NCBI GenBank assembly: GCA_012837155.1
Contig: CP051546.1
Span: forward strand, 225,338 to 280,473
Reading direction: 5' to 3'
DNA from: Flavobacterium sp.
GTDB taxonomy: Bacteria > Bacteroidota > Bacteroidia > Flavobacteriales > Flavobacteriaceae
DNA length: 55,136 bases
The notes below the pieces were generated by a model. That model saw only the letters and a program-made list of their open reading frames with translations. It was not told the origin of the DNA and did no database searches. Shown here in pieces: positions 19,776 through 28,899 of this stretch; position 1 is the first letter of the stretch; the number at the start of each line of letters is the position of its first letter. The translations under genes were made by a program, and so were the position numbers.

Positions 19776-20225
19776 ATATCTAAAAAAGAACGTTGATCAA
19801 AATAAGTGATGTTTTTCAGTACCCTCTTAGATTCTCCGGCTATTTTTATGATGACTCGTGAATCCTGTAACCCCTCGTTAACAGCGGCATATTTTACGAT
19901 TTTGCTTGCCTGAATTTGTTCATCGGTAGCGATTCCGTTATCGAACTTATCACTATCGGTCAATAAATCAAACCCATATTGAAAAGCCAATGCCATAGTC
20001 CTATACCAAGGAAGCGTACCGCTTTTTTGCTCCAAGAGTGCCTTGTCTATTTCTTTTTTATGGTTGTCGAAATTAATTTCTAAAAGCCAAATAGCGTAGG
20101 CCGTGACAAAAACTAGTAATCGATAAATAGCTACTTTACTTGTGGAAGTCAACCCCGTCAAGTATTCATTTGAGGATATGTAATCGAATATTTCCTTTTG
20201 TATTTGTTGTACTGTTCTTGCCATA

Positions 20226-20519
20226 CTATCTTACTATAAATGTTGAGCCTATTGCCATAGTCCCGATGCCTAACTCAGGTATTTCAAATCCTACACCTTC
20301 AAAATCAACTGCCGGAATTATGTTTCTGCTGTCCAATACTTTTTTAACCAAAGTATTTGTTGGAGAGTCGACTAATTTCAATAGCTGCCCTGCAGTTAAT
20401 TTTTCTGTTATTGAAATATTATTAAGCAAGGCCAAATCCATTGCAATATCTACCCGACCATAAACATGAGCCGACACATCCTGCAAGGTTTGGTTTTCAT
20501 GTACTTTATACTCATTCAT
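20226..20519 (-). CDS. LysM-type tail protein (gpX-like)
   Basis: 97 residues. YKVHENQTLQDVSAHVYGRVDIAMDLALLNN is a LysM-type fold as in phage tail protein X, which helps join tail tip and hub. It lies between wedge gp25-like and baseplate J, overlapping the former by 8 bases. Intact. Confidence 0.72.
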   Translation of the reverse strand: MNEYKVHENQTLQDVSAHVYGRVDIAMDLALLNNISITEKLTAGQLLKLVDSPTNTLVKKVLDSRNIIPAVDFEGVGFEIPELGIGTMAIGSTFIVR

Positions 20520-20796
20520 AACTTCCGTCTATTGAAATACCGTCCTGGTTTAGTTCTAATCGGTCTATTTTATATCCATCGGCTGCCATTTGGACCCGAA
20601 TGGTGCGGTCTAAAAATCGGTCGATGCTTCCGTTAATAGCCCTGTCTATGGCAATACCGGCTTCAATGTTTTCTTTCCATTCCCCTGGAGAACTTATAAA
20701 AAGCAATTCCACATTTTGGTCCGTGCTATCTGAAATATCAAAATCTCCGTTTTTGATTTTCAAATCTCTATTTTCATCCAAAGTCAAATCTGTCAT
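20512..20796 (-). CDS. Baseplate wedge protein, gp25/W-like
   Basis: 94 residues. The DLTLDENRDLKIKNGDFDISDST start and the LLFISSPGEWKENIEAGIAIDRAINGS block match short lysozyme-like gp25/Mu gp46 wedge proteins. It starts inside the stop of the previous gene (ATGA overlap) and precedes the LysM and J genes, the usual order. Confidence 0.75.
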   Translation of the reverse strand: MTDLTLDENRDLKIKNGDFDISDSTDQNVELLFISSPGEWKENIEAGIAIDRAINGSIDRFLDRTIRVQMAADGYKIDRLELNQDGISIDGSYE

Positions 20797-21016
20797 GATA
20801 CGGTATGGGTTATCGTTCCGGTTACTGGGCCACCTCCACTGGGTGCAATCAGACCAGCGGTGTAATCCACTTTTAAGGTCTTGATTTCTTCTATGATTGC
20901 CGTAGCGAGTTTATCACTGATTCTTTCCAAAGAGGCATTATGATCGGATTCTTCACTTTGTTCCGCTTCAAAGGCTGCTCTTATTTTTCTTTTAATCTTG
21001 CTTGGTTTAAAGCCAT
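20793..21016 (-). CDS. Small conserved tail-operon protein, frameshift near start
   Basis: About 74 residues. The start codon at 21016 gives MALNQA and then a stop; after one base is dropped in the fourth codon the frame reads PSKIKRKIRAAFEAEQSEE, then LATAIIEEIKTLKVDYTAGL and PSGGGPVTGTITHTVS. That long in-frame sense and the TCATGA junction with the next gene argue for a real gene. Function unknown; it sits between spike and wedge genes. Confidence 0.6.
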
Positions 21017-21023
21017 TTTAAAA

Positions 21024-21515
21024 TCATTTTAAAAATTGATTAAATCGGTTTTCAACCGCTATGAAATCCTGAATATTGACAAGGTTTATCGTTGGACCGT
21101 TGTTAGTTGTAAACTTCATAGCCTTAATGGCTTTTATCAAATCACCCATCAACTTTTTCAAGGTTTCATTTTCTTTCTGCAGTAAAAAACCATCTTTGTC
21201 CACTTGTAACTGACAATCAGCAATTGACAATCGATACTCATCTAACTCGCTTGTATTGATTACGGCCGCATTATGTTTGTTTATAAAAACAACCAAAACC
21301 ATGCTTCCCACTTTAGGATACAAAACCAGTCCACCAGTTTCACTTTCTGCCTGCAGACGAACTCCAAAAATCTCCGCGGTATCATCAATCGGTTTTACAT
21401 CGACTGTTTTTTCTCCTTGGTTCACTTCGAGAACCTCGCATACTTTGGAATAAATTTCATCTCCTGTCTTTGCAAGATGTTTTATGATTTCCCCAAGGTT
21501 TTGTTCGTCATCCAT
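21024..21515 (-). CDS. Baseplate spike/assembly protein, gpV-like
   Basis: 163 residues, intact. The KVCEVLEVNQGEKTVDVKPID start and GLVLYPKVGSMVLVVFINKHNA are the OB-fold pattern of Mu gp45/P2 gpV spikes; the C-terminus is shorter than in those families. It starts 5 bases after the hub gene. Confidence 0.65.
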   Translation of the reverse strand: MDDEQNLGEIIKHLAKTGDEIYSKVCEVLEVNQGEKTVDVKPIDDTAEIFGVRLQAESETGGLVLYPKVGSMVLVVFINKHNAAVINTSELDEYRLSIADCQLQVDKDGFLLQKENETLKKLMGDLIKAIKAMKFTTNNGPTINLVNIQDFIAVENRFNQFLK

Positions 21516-21520
21516 ATTAT

Positions 21521-22492
21521 CTAAAATCCTAAAGGTTGCCCCACTTCAATTTTTTGCCTATAGCCCTCCATCCCGAAATTGACTTCTAACTTTTTTATCA
21601 GGAAACTCCCTTTGTTATTGTCCGAAGCTTCAATGTGGGCGATGTCGCATTTGTTTACAAAAGGTTCACCGAATGTTTCAAAACTTCCTTTAAATCCAGT
21701 GGTTTTAAATCGGTTCAATTCTGTTTCGGCAAATCGTTTTAATTCCTCTCTGGTGGCATTGTATTTATACACCGTAAATAATTCACCGTCTTTGTCCCCC
21801 GTTTCAACATGTATTCTTTTGTTTTTGGCATCTATCGAAATGGCTTTCACTTTAATTTTTACGTCCTCCGCAATCCGATAAACAAAATCTTCGGTAATCA
21901 AATTTTTACCGTAAATAAAACTTTCGGTTCGCCTGCTGTCAAACGGATAGGTAAATCCCACATACAACTTCGAAACACCTCCAACCGTCCTAAAGTAAGC
22001 CCGGAGACCGAACTCGCTTTTTATCTCGTTCAACTCTTCGGCTACCGTGTTCTTGGTTATCCGGTAAGGTCCCAAAACAATGTCAGGGTCAATCAATTGA
22101 AAAGGTATTCCTGTACCGGTTAACAAGTCCGTCATCAATTGTTTCAAAGAAACTTTGGCATACCCTTTCTTTTTGGTGTCAATGGTTTTGAGCAAAAACA
22201 TTCCATCTTCACAGAATATCTTTACCGGTTGTTTTGCATCCACGGTGCGGACATAACCCGTGAAGCGGGTTTTAAGAATGCCGTCATATCCCAATTTGAC
22301 TGTTATCTTATCACCTCTTTTAATTGGTAACCCAAACCCCTCAAAGCCTTCCCAATCTATTTTTTTTGGAAGGGTCAATTCACAGGTATCGGTTAGGGTT
22401 GCCGTATCTTCAATGATCGTACAATTATTCAGTGCGTTGAACTTCCATGTTTTTGCTCCCTCAATTGTTATTTCACTGGTTAATAGTAGCAT
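21521..22492 (-). CDS. Baseplate hub protein, gp44/gpD-like
   Basis: 323 residues, intact. LPIKRGDKITVKLGYDGILKTRFTGYV is typical of the first domain of phage hub proteins (late control D/gp44), and the C-terminus ends with the GMEGYRQKIEVGQPLGF strand common there. It forms the ring through which the tail tube starts. It overlaps the DUF6046-like gene by 20 bases. Confidence 0.75.
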   Translation of the reverse strand: MLLLTSEITIEGAKTWKFNALNNCTIIEDTATLTDTCELTLPKKIDWEGFEGFGLPIKRGDKITVKLGYDGILKTRFTGYVRTVDAKQPVKIFCEDGMFLLKTIDTKKKGYAKVSLKQLMTDLLTGTGIPFQLIDPDIVLGPYRITKNTVAEELNEIKSEFGLRAYFRTVGGVSKLYVGFTYPFDSRRTESFIYGKNLITEDFVYRIAEDVKIKVKAISIDAKNKRIHVETGDKDGELFTVYKYNATREELKRFAETELNRFKTTGFKGSFETFGEPFVNKCDIAHIEASDNNKGSFLIKKLEVNFGMEGYRQKIEVGQPLGF

Positions 22493-23021
22493 CCTGACTG
22501 ATTTTTATTTCATAGGCTGTATCGCTTAACATCTGAATATTAAATGACTGCCTGTTACTATGTGTTTCCTGGACAAAACCATAATTTTTGATCACCACAC
22601 TGTCTATATCAAAAAGCGTCAAAAAGTCGCTGTGAACCTCCAACGTGTCCTTTATTTTTAAAAATTTGATTACATCTTCCAATTGAGACAAAGGGTAAGC
22701 ATGGCTATCATTATAATCGTTTTGCGAGGTTTGATTGATGATTGAACTGCAAACGGCCGCATCTACTGAAATGGAATAATCCCCATCGCTGATGTATTCC
22801 TTTATTGTTCCGTCCCTGCCTTGCATCGGAGTGGTGACAATATTCTTTTCCTGGTTTACCGTGATGATGCATTCCAAAAAATTCATTTGGGAATTTTTAT
22901 ATTGAAAAGCCAAAGTAGTGAGCGTTGGCACTCCGATATATTCCGAACCATTCAGTTTTATTTCCTGATTGGTAACTTCCAAAGGTTTGAACCCTTCTAT
23001 TTTTGAAAAATTGAAATTCAT
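22473..23021 (-). CDS. DUF6046-like tail protein
   Basis: 182 residues, intact. The start (FNFSKIEGFKPLEVTNQEIKL, then GTIKEYISDGDYSISVDAAV) matches a protein found between tape measure and hub in Bacteroidota contractile phages; analogous in place to Mu gp43. Its ATG overlaps the tape-measure stop by one base (TAATG). Confidence 0.65.
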   Translation of the reverse strand: MNFNFSKIEGFKPLEVTNQEIKLNGSEYIGVPTLTTLAFQYKNSQMNFLECIITVNQEKNIVTTPMQGRDGTIKEYISDGDYSISVDAAVCSSIINQTSQNDYNDSHAYPLSQLEDVIKFLKIKDTLEVHSDFLTLFDIDSVVIKNYGFVQETHSNRQSFNIQMLSDTAYEIKISQDATINQ

Positions 23022-25396
23022 TAGTTTGCCAGGTTTACATCGTTAACAGAAGTCAATAAAGCTTCTGTAATGGTTTGTTTTAAACTTTCTTTGCTTTCTT
23101 TGGCTGTTCCGTTATAATGAATAGTCATGTTTTCAATTAATTTACCAATGGTTAAACTTCTTGAACCACCAGAGCCACCTCTTTCTTTTTCTTTTTTGGC
23201 TCCAACCCCTGCAATAGGTTTTGTTGGAGCCATACCCACCTGAAACCCTTTTGTCACATCAAACATTCCTTTGCTGGTTTCTCATTGGGATTTGACTTTT
23301 CCTTTTGGGAATTTGCTTTAACGGGATGATCTTTGTCATAACTGGCCGCTCCTTTTTTCTCTCCATCTTTGTAGGCCGCTTTCACGTCGGTCATCCCTTC
23401 GCTGGAAAACAAGGTTTTAAAGAACTTTTTAATTGGTGCAAAAACACCTGTGAGTTTATCCATAATCTTTTCAAATAATCCTACAATCCAATCCCAAACC
23501 CCACCAAAGGCATTTTTTAGGGGTTGGACAAGCCATTCGTCAATAAACTTTGCAAAACCCGAAAACACACTGCTGAACCAGTCCCAAAGACCACTAAAGA
23601 AAGAGCCTATTGTACTTAATGCCCCGCTGACTTGTTCTGATATCCAGTTGAAAACCCCCACAACAAAATCTTTCACTGCGGTAAAAATGGAAACCGCCTG
23701 ATCGTAAAGCCAAACAAATGCTGAGGCAATCCCTTTGAAAACCCATTTTATAAACTCCCAAATGTTTCCCCATACAAATTTGAAGACTGACCAATAGGCG
23801 TTTAATATTGGTTTTACTACCATGTCCCAAACCCGTTTGACCACAATCCCTATATTGTTGAATACCGCCTTGGCCGCTTCCCAAATTCCGAAAAGTATTT
23901 CCCTGAATCGTTTGGAGTGATCCCATAGGTATTTAAAAACGGCCACTAGAGCCAATATGCCAGCAACAACCAGTCCGACGGGGCTGGCAAGCATTGCTAA
24001 GTTTAATCCCAATTGGGAAGTAGTGGCCATAAGGGTGGCTCTGGTAATCCCTCCAATTGATTTTTCGTATATTTTATTTACAAATGCAGCCGTGGAAGTC
24101 ATAATCGTACTGTCGAGCATCATTGCCTTGCTTAGCTGCAGGGTGAGTTTCAAATTTTTCAGACCGCCATCGTATTTGCTTAAACTGTCTTTCACAACAC
24201 CATAAACACTACTTATTGCATTACCGGAAACAGCCAATTTACCCAGTCCGTTAACTAGTTCAAAAGTGGATTGTGTTGCGGGAAGTATCGGTTGTGCCAT
24301 TTCAAAAAAGCCAATTTTTAAATCGTTCAACTTTGCTCCAAACCGATTCATTCTTTCCTGGTAACTGCCCATAACCACATTGGCCTGTTCAACCGCCGTA
24401 TTGGTTCCGGTAATCTTTTCGCCAAAGCATCCTGATCATCGGCACTTTGAATAAGTGCAATGGAAGCAGCCATATTTTCCTTTCCAAAAACCTTAGTCAT
24501 CAAAGCCGTATCCTGCATGGCAGGTTTCAACAATCTCAAACGGTCAGTAAGCGGAATATTTGCATCGGCTAATTTTGCAGTGCTAATACCTAAAGCATCT
24601 AATCCTGCAGCTGCATCTTTACTGGTAAACCTTCCTTCTGAAAGTGTGGTCAATACATTACGCAAAGCCACACCACCTTCCGAACCTTTTTACCTGCCTT
24701 GTCCAACATTTGAATAGCGGCATTAGTCTGAACAAAGGAAACGCCAGTAGTTTTGGCCACCATTCCCACTTGCTCTAAGGCCTGTTGAATTTGTGGAAGT
24801 TCTGCAGAACCTTCTTTAGCTCCTGCAGCCATAACATTCATCATGTCCGCCATGACTTTACTTGCCGCAATGGGATTGTCCAGGTTAACTCCGTATTGGT
24901 TCATTGCCGTGGTCAGCACGTTGGTCGCTGCCACAGTATCACCACCCATGGTTTTGGACAAAACATTTACGTTGTTGCCCATAAGTTTCATGGCTTCTGA
25001 ACTTTTGGCAATCTCAGGAGACAACTGCGAAAGAATGAGTTTGTAAGCATTTACGTTTTGACTTGCATCGGTACCAAATGTTTTAGCACTGTCTCGAGCT
25101 GCTTTCTCAATGTCTTTCAATCCTTGTCCGGTTAAACCGGTAATAGCACTCAAATCTGCCATTTGAGTATTCAAGGCAATACCCGGAGCAATAAGACTGT
25201 CCAATGTTTGTTTTAAGGTGTCAAGCCCGTCAACAGCCAGTCCAACAGCTAATAATGATTTATAACAATCCCCAAAAGATTTGGTAGTTTTCTTTACTGA
25301 TTCATCAACACTTTTCAATCCGTTATTTATATTCTCGAAAATCTTATATCCGTTGGAAGTAAAATTTATACTGTAATCAATACCTTCTATCGTCAT
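23021..25396 (-). CDS. Tail tape measure protein, three frameshifts
   Basis: Sets tail length and is ejected ahead of the DNA. About 790 residues once joined: 25396-24650, 24671-24348, 24378-23254 and 23266-23021. N-terminal part is the PhageMin_Tail/TP901 type (GIALNTQMADLSAITGLTGQGL, then GSAELPQIQQALEQVG); the middle has hydrophobic segments (LAMLASPVGLVVAGILALVAVFKYLW) and the C-terminus is helical and charged. Each shift sits in a short run and the reading sense is continuous across it. The downstream order (DUF6046, hub, spike) fits. Confidence 0.85.
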
Positions 25397-25432
25397 TTTA
25401 GATTATCTTTGGATTATAAAATTGAAATTGTG

Positions 25433-25594
25433 ATGAGTTTTCTAAAAAACATATTTTACTGGGCTATCGGACTGACTCTCTTTTTTGGGCTTTTTGCCTT
25501 GTTTCCCATTGCAATGCCCATTGGTATTGGATGCCTTGTTTTTTGGGCTTTAATGACCTTTGGCAAGCGTATCAATAAAGACAACGGCTGTTAA
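25433..25594 (+). CDS. Possible small membrane protein antisense to the tail operon
   Basis: A 53-codon plus-strand frame in the 195-base gap between the chaperone extension and the tape measure gene. MSFLKNIFYWAIGLTLFFGLF, then PIAMPIGIGCLVFWALMTFGKR gives two good membrane segments with a charged C-terminus; a TTG start at 25409 is also possible. It runs against every neighbour. It could be a small exclusion or regulatory peptide, or a chance frame in a gap. Confidence 0.4.
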   Translation: MSFLKNIFYWAIGLTLFFGLFALFPIAMPIGIGCLVFWALMTFGKRINKDNGC

Positions 25595-25797
25595 TCGGCT
25601 CCAAAAAGATTTCTAAACATCTCGGCTTGGTTTTCCAGTCTCCACTTTTCCAACCACATCGCCTTAGCATAATACTCTCCCCACTGGGTTATCTGTAATT
25701 CTTTGGGATTGATTTTAAAGTTTGCCATTATTATGGCATCACCCTGCATCGTTCCCGCATCATCCCCGCCGTTTTGCAGACGGGCTACAAGTTTTTT
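25591..25797 (-). CDS. Tail chaperone extension (GT part), read by -1 frameshift
   Basis: Open frame with no own good start, entered from the upstream gene at the slippery site. It reads LVARLQNGGDDAGTMQGDA, then MANFKINPKELQ and ENQAEMFRNLFGAD. An internal ATG at 25728 exists. In lambda and Mu-like phages a fused longer product of this kind helps load the tape measure, which is the next gene. The fusion is inferred from the slippery heptamer and the conserved position. Confidence 0.65.
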   Translation of the reverse strand, partial: KKLVARLQNGGDDAGTMQGDAIIMANFKINPKELQITQWGEYYAKAMWLEKWRLENQAEMFRNLFGAD

Positions 25798-26251
25798 ACG
25801 CTAACCGAAAAGGAGTTCATGTGTTGCGCCAAACCTTCCAATGCCTTTAATTTTGCAAAATCACGACCATTGATTTCATCATCTGCTTTGATAATACAAT
25901 TGTCATAAAGTGCCACGGTTCCTTTTATTTCGTTACTTTTTCCGATGGCCCCGGTGGCTTCAAGTACCTCAAAAGTGGGTTCTTTAAAAATGGCATGAAA
26001 CGTATGTTTGGTTTCAAACTCTTCTTTTGCCGTTTTTAACTCCTGTTCTTCTTTTTGTTTCTCAATCGTTCCTTTGGGGAAATTGATTAACAGATTTTCA
26101 AGTAATTGGATTTTTCTTTTAATTCAAATCCCCCTTGAGAGACGGTCACGATTACCAAAAAACCATGCTTCTTTTTTAATGTTTCGATTTGTGGAGCCGT
26201 TAGTCCACACACTAATTTTTGTTCTGTTACGACTATTTCTGCTGTATTCAT
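25785..26251 (-). CDS. Tail assembly chaperone (G part, Mu gp41-like), one frameshift
   Basis: About 155 residues. Starts MNTAEIVVTEQKLVCGLTAP and continues QIETLKKKHGFLVIVTVSQGG; after one missing A near 26120 the frame goes on FPKGTIEKQKEEQELKTAKEE, then EVLEATGAIGKSNEIKGTVALYD. It ends at a TAG a few bases after the slippery run. It lies between tail tube and tape measure, the standard chaperone place. Confidence 0.7.
25791..25797 (-). promoter_or_regulatory. Slippery heptamer A AAA AAC for -1 frameshifting
   Basis: On the minus strand the frame is GTA AAA AAC TTG TAG. The A AAA AAC heptamer is in the right phase for a -1 slip, after which translation runs 65 more codons to 25591. Confidence 0.65.
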
Positions 26252-26308
26252 TTTGCTTTTTTATTAACCTTTGTCGACGTTTTAACCGTTGACAAAGGAT
26301 TTTTGATT

Positions 26309-26725
26309 TTACTCGATATGAGAGATTACTAATTCCAATTCGACATCTTTCGACAAATCGCCTTCTTTCCAGTCAAATGCGGTTTTTTTGAACTCGCAAT
26401 TTTTCAGGATATGTTTTACGATAGGCCCCAGGGGTGGCTGGTACATAACCACAATCGGGAAAGGGGCTATGTTATGCAGTTTCCCCTTTGGAGCTGTTGC
26501 CTGCATGGCAAAAACCGTTGGCGATAATAATGTGATAGAGCCAGTGGTTTTTATGCGACCGTACCCACGTGATACAGGGTTGCGACCTGCTCCATAGATA
26601 TTTTCCTTCTCCTGTTCCTCTTCATACTTTACGGCTTTGATACCAGTAACCGAAACTCCGGAAATATTTACCACAATATCCCCCCAGCCATATTCGTGGC
26701 CGTTTATTAAAGGTTTAAAATCCAT
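26309..26725 (-). CDS. Tail tube protein
   Basis: 138 residues, intact. EYGWGDIVVNISGVSVTGIKAVKYEEEQEKENIYGAGRNP is the tube-protein pattern of Bacteroidota and Mu gpM-type phages, ending in the beta strand DLSKDVELELVISHIE. It follows the sheath gene by three bases and precedes the chaperone. Confidence 0.78.
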   Translation of the reverse strand: MDFKPLINGHEYGWGDIVVNISGVSVTGIKAVKYEEEQEKENIYGAGRNPVSRGYGRIKTTGSITLLSPTVFAMQATAPKGKLHNIAPFPIVVMYQPPLGPIVKHILKNCEFKKTAFDWKEGDLSKDVELELVISHIE

Positions 26726-26728
26726 TTG

Positions 26729-27908
26729 TTATATGTTTAAAGCAAAACCAATGTTTACCGTGATTTCTCTCAACACTCCCACAGGCACAATTTTCATTGT
26801 AACTTGGAGTTTTGAAGTACTCAGTACGTCTTGGTCGGGGTTAATAAAAATTTCAAATCCACTGATTTCACCGTCTCGTTCCATTTGCTCCAACGGAATT
26901 GCTGCAACCGCTTCCAAAGAGGCAATGGCATCGGCACTGATATTACCCGAACTTGGATCTATATAAATAGGCCCCGAAACTTTTGGCAATAATCTGATAT
27001 ATACGCCTCTTTGGGCTTTATCAATTGCACGGTTGTTTTCGATAGTACCAAAATCACTATCCTGCGCCGTGGCTGTGAAACTATCGTTAAAGAAAGTACC
27101 CGTATATCCGATGTGTTTAATAACAAAAAGATATCCTTTGTCGTGGATGGACTGTATTTGTGCCGGGGTGAACTCTCCGAGTGGTGTTCCGTCAATCAAA
27201 GCAGGAACATCCAATTCACGGGCGAGAACATTACCTCCAGTTATTTCCTTTGGATAAGTTCCGGTAACTAGGTTTGTTTTTCAACCCAACCGATACTTTC
27301 GTGAACTTTTGCCCTTGAAATAGCACCAAGCGTTGCGCCAACAATCCCCACTTTTTTACCAACAACTCCCGAAACGTAGTCTCCACGGCCAGCACCATCT
27401 TGACCGATGCAAACACTAAATCTTTCATTGTTGAAAGTGTGTAAATCTGGTAAAGCCAATAAATTTGCCGCTGTCATATTGTGGATAGAATAGACTGCTT
27501 GTAAAGGCATATTCAAATTTGCTAATTCAATTAAACTCGCTTTAATTGTAGTCGAAGCCGTTTGTAAATCCGCAAAAGGAGTAACTAAATCGATAATTCC
27601 AACCTGTCTTAATTTTGCTTCTGCAAATTGTTGCAATTGCTTAATAGCTACAAATTGTCCGTCATTAGTAATGTTGAAACTAGATACAATTTTGAACCTG
27701 GATTAATTCGAAAATACTCATCAACATGGTAGTGTAATACGGGATGTGTTGTTGGAGTAACTCCAATAGTTGTCAAACCTTCGGGTTCAATCAACACCAT
27801 TTTATCAACGTTTTCCTGCCCGTAAACAACCAACCCACTGATATGATCTTCGCCCGGTAAGGCTCTGCCCAAACCACCTCCTTGTCTGTTAAACTTAATT
27901 CCGTTCAT
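26729..27908 (-). CDS. Tail sheath protein (DUF2586-like), two frameshifts
   Basis: Contractile sheath subunit of about 393 residues. Three segments join: 27908-27648 (FNRQGGGLGRALPGEDHISGLV), 27636-27268 (RQVGIIDLVTPFADLQTA, then GKKVGIVGATLGAISRAKVHES) and 27214-26729 (GYLFVIKHIGYTGTFFNDSFTA, then ending NIGFALNI). These are the features of DUF2586 sheaths found in Bacteroidota phages. Frame changes lie near 27640 and 27245 in short runs. It shows the phage has a contractile (myovirus) tail. Confidence 0.8.
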
Positions 27909-27911
27909 GGG

Positions 27912-28385
27912 TTATTTTTTGTTTACGTTTTGTGAAGTTTCCACAATCGGTTCTGCAGGAACAACAGGTTCAGTTGTTTCTGCGGTTTTTGTTTGCTTCG
28001 TCAGTTCGCTATCGTTCGTGTCAGTGATAGGCTCTGCAGGAACAATCGGTTCAGTTGTCTTTGCTTCAACGGTTGGGGCTGTCGGAGTAAGAGGCTCATC
28101 TGATTTGGCTTTTTTTGTTTTAGCTGCAGCTGCAGGAGCAACCGGCTTAATCGGTTCGGTTTTTTTTGCTTCAACAATTGGTTCAGTTGGTTTGGCCACG
28201 CTTGGTTCTGCAGGAGTAACTTCACTTTCCAAATCAGCATCCGACCTGTGAATTGTCTTTACTCTTTTGTTCGCCAAAGTCCCGGCATGTGTCTTTGCGG
28301 TATATTCGGTGTAAAATGGCGTGCCGTCCGATGTTTCAAAATAGCAATCCAATTTAGGATTGGCTTCAAATATTGGGTTTTTCAT
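27912..28385 (-). CDS. Pro/Thr/Glu/Ala-rich repeat protein
   Basis: 157 residues, intact. The first 45 residues look folded (FEANPKLDCYFETSDGTPFYTE); the rest is a low-complexity run of repeats of the type TEPIVPAEPI and EAKKTEPIKP, disordered and acidic. Such proteins between sheath and capsid are often virion decoration or linker proteins in Bacteroidota phages. Function not known. Confidence 0.6.
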   Translation of the reverse strand: MKNPIFEANPKLDCYFETSDGTPFYTEYTAKTHAGTLANKRVKTIHRSDADLESEVTPAEPSVAKPTEPIVEAKKTEPIKPVAPAAAAKTKKAKSDEPLTPTAPTVEAKTTEPIVPAEPITDTNDSELTKQTKTAETTEPVVPAEPIVETSQNVNKK

Positions 28386-28387
28386 AT

Positions 28388-28874
28388 TTATATAATTTTT
28401 TTAAATTTTAAGTACCAACTAACCAAAACCAGCAAAAGCAATACTAAAAATATTCGCCCTGCCCATATCTGAGCCTTTTGCCAAAAGGTGAGTTTATTGA
28501 CTTCTATTGTTTTTGTGATGACAATTTCCGTAGTGGTGGTGGATAGCGTGTTTTTATATTGGGCTAACAATTCCTGCGCTCGTGCTTCGCAATCCACTTT
28601 TAGTTGGTTATCCTCAATCCGAACCTTCGGGCTTTTTAAGTTTCGCCCTGCTTCGGATTGGGTAACCTCTTTAATTTTTACCTTTCCGTTTATGCACTCC
28701 AAAAGTGCGTTATAGGAACTGCTGTCTTTTTTCGATTTTGAAAACCGTGTCGTGAAGAGTTTCTTTAATCACGCTGTTTACTGTGGTTTCTTTCGAAGGA
28801 GGAATCGTGCTTTTGCATGATACCAGGATAAAAAGAGAAGCAACAAATAATAAAATCAATCCTAATTTTTTCAT
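28388..28874 (-). CDS. One-piece spanin candidate (u-spanin), one frameshift
   Basis: About 161 residues once the frame is repaired. It starts MKKLGLILLFVASLFILVSCK, a clear lipoprotein signal with Cys at 20, and ends with a single transmembrane helix (GRIFLVLLLLVLVSWYLKF) and a basic tail. An outer-membrane lipid anchor plus an inner-membrane helix in one polypeptide is the layout of u-spanins such as T1 gp11, which fuse the two membranes at lysis. The shift is one extra A in an A run near 28733. It lies next to the endolysin. Confidence 0.65.
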
Positions 28875-28899
28875 GTTTTAAATAGTATTTAAATCGTTT

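Larger units (their letters stand above)
18074..19826 (+). mobile_element. IS1182-family element inside the baseplate gene
   Basis: 1753 bp with inverted ends GAGGGTACTGAAAAA and TTTTTCAGTACCCTC, flanked by TTAGATTC. It carries one intact transposase gene and its own inward-facing terminators near both ends, which should shield it from read-through. The element looks recent: no frameshift in its gene. Confidence 0.92.
17624..20224 (-). pseudogene. Baseplate J-like protein, split by IS1182
   Basis: Baseplate wedge protein (Mu gp47/P2 gpJ role). The N-terminal part (20224 down to 19827) begins MARTVQQIQKEIFDYISSNEYL and the C-terminal part (18073 down to 17624) contains PITNPQREAFEDYINEVKYAGI. 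Removing the IS and one copy of the 8-bp duplication gives GCC GGA GAA TCT AAT GGG GTT TTG, reading AGESNGVLAPITNPQ, so the uninterrupted gene is about 280 codons in one frame. With the IS present the phage cannot make this protein, so it should not build tails. Confidence 0.88.

Noticed and set aside
27907-28251. Plus-strand frame of 114 residues
   Set aside because: Mirror of the repetitive Pro/Thr/Glu gene on the other strand; no start context.
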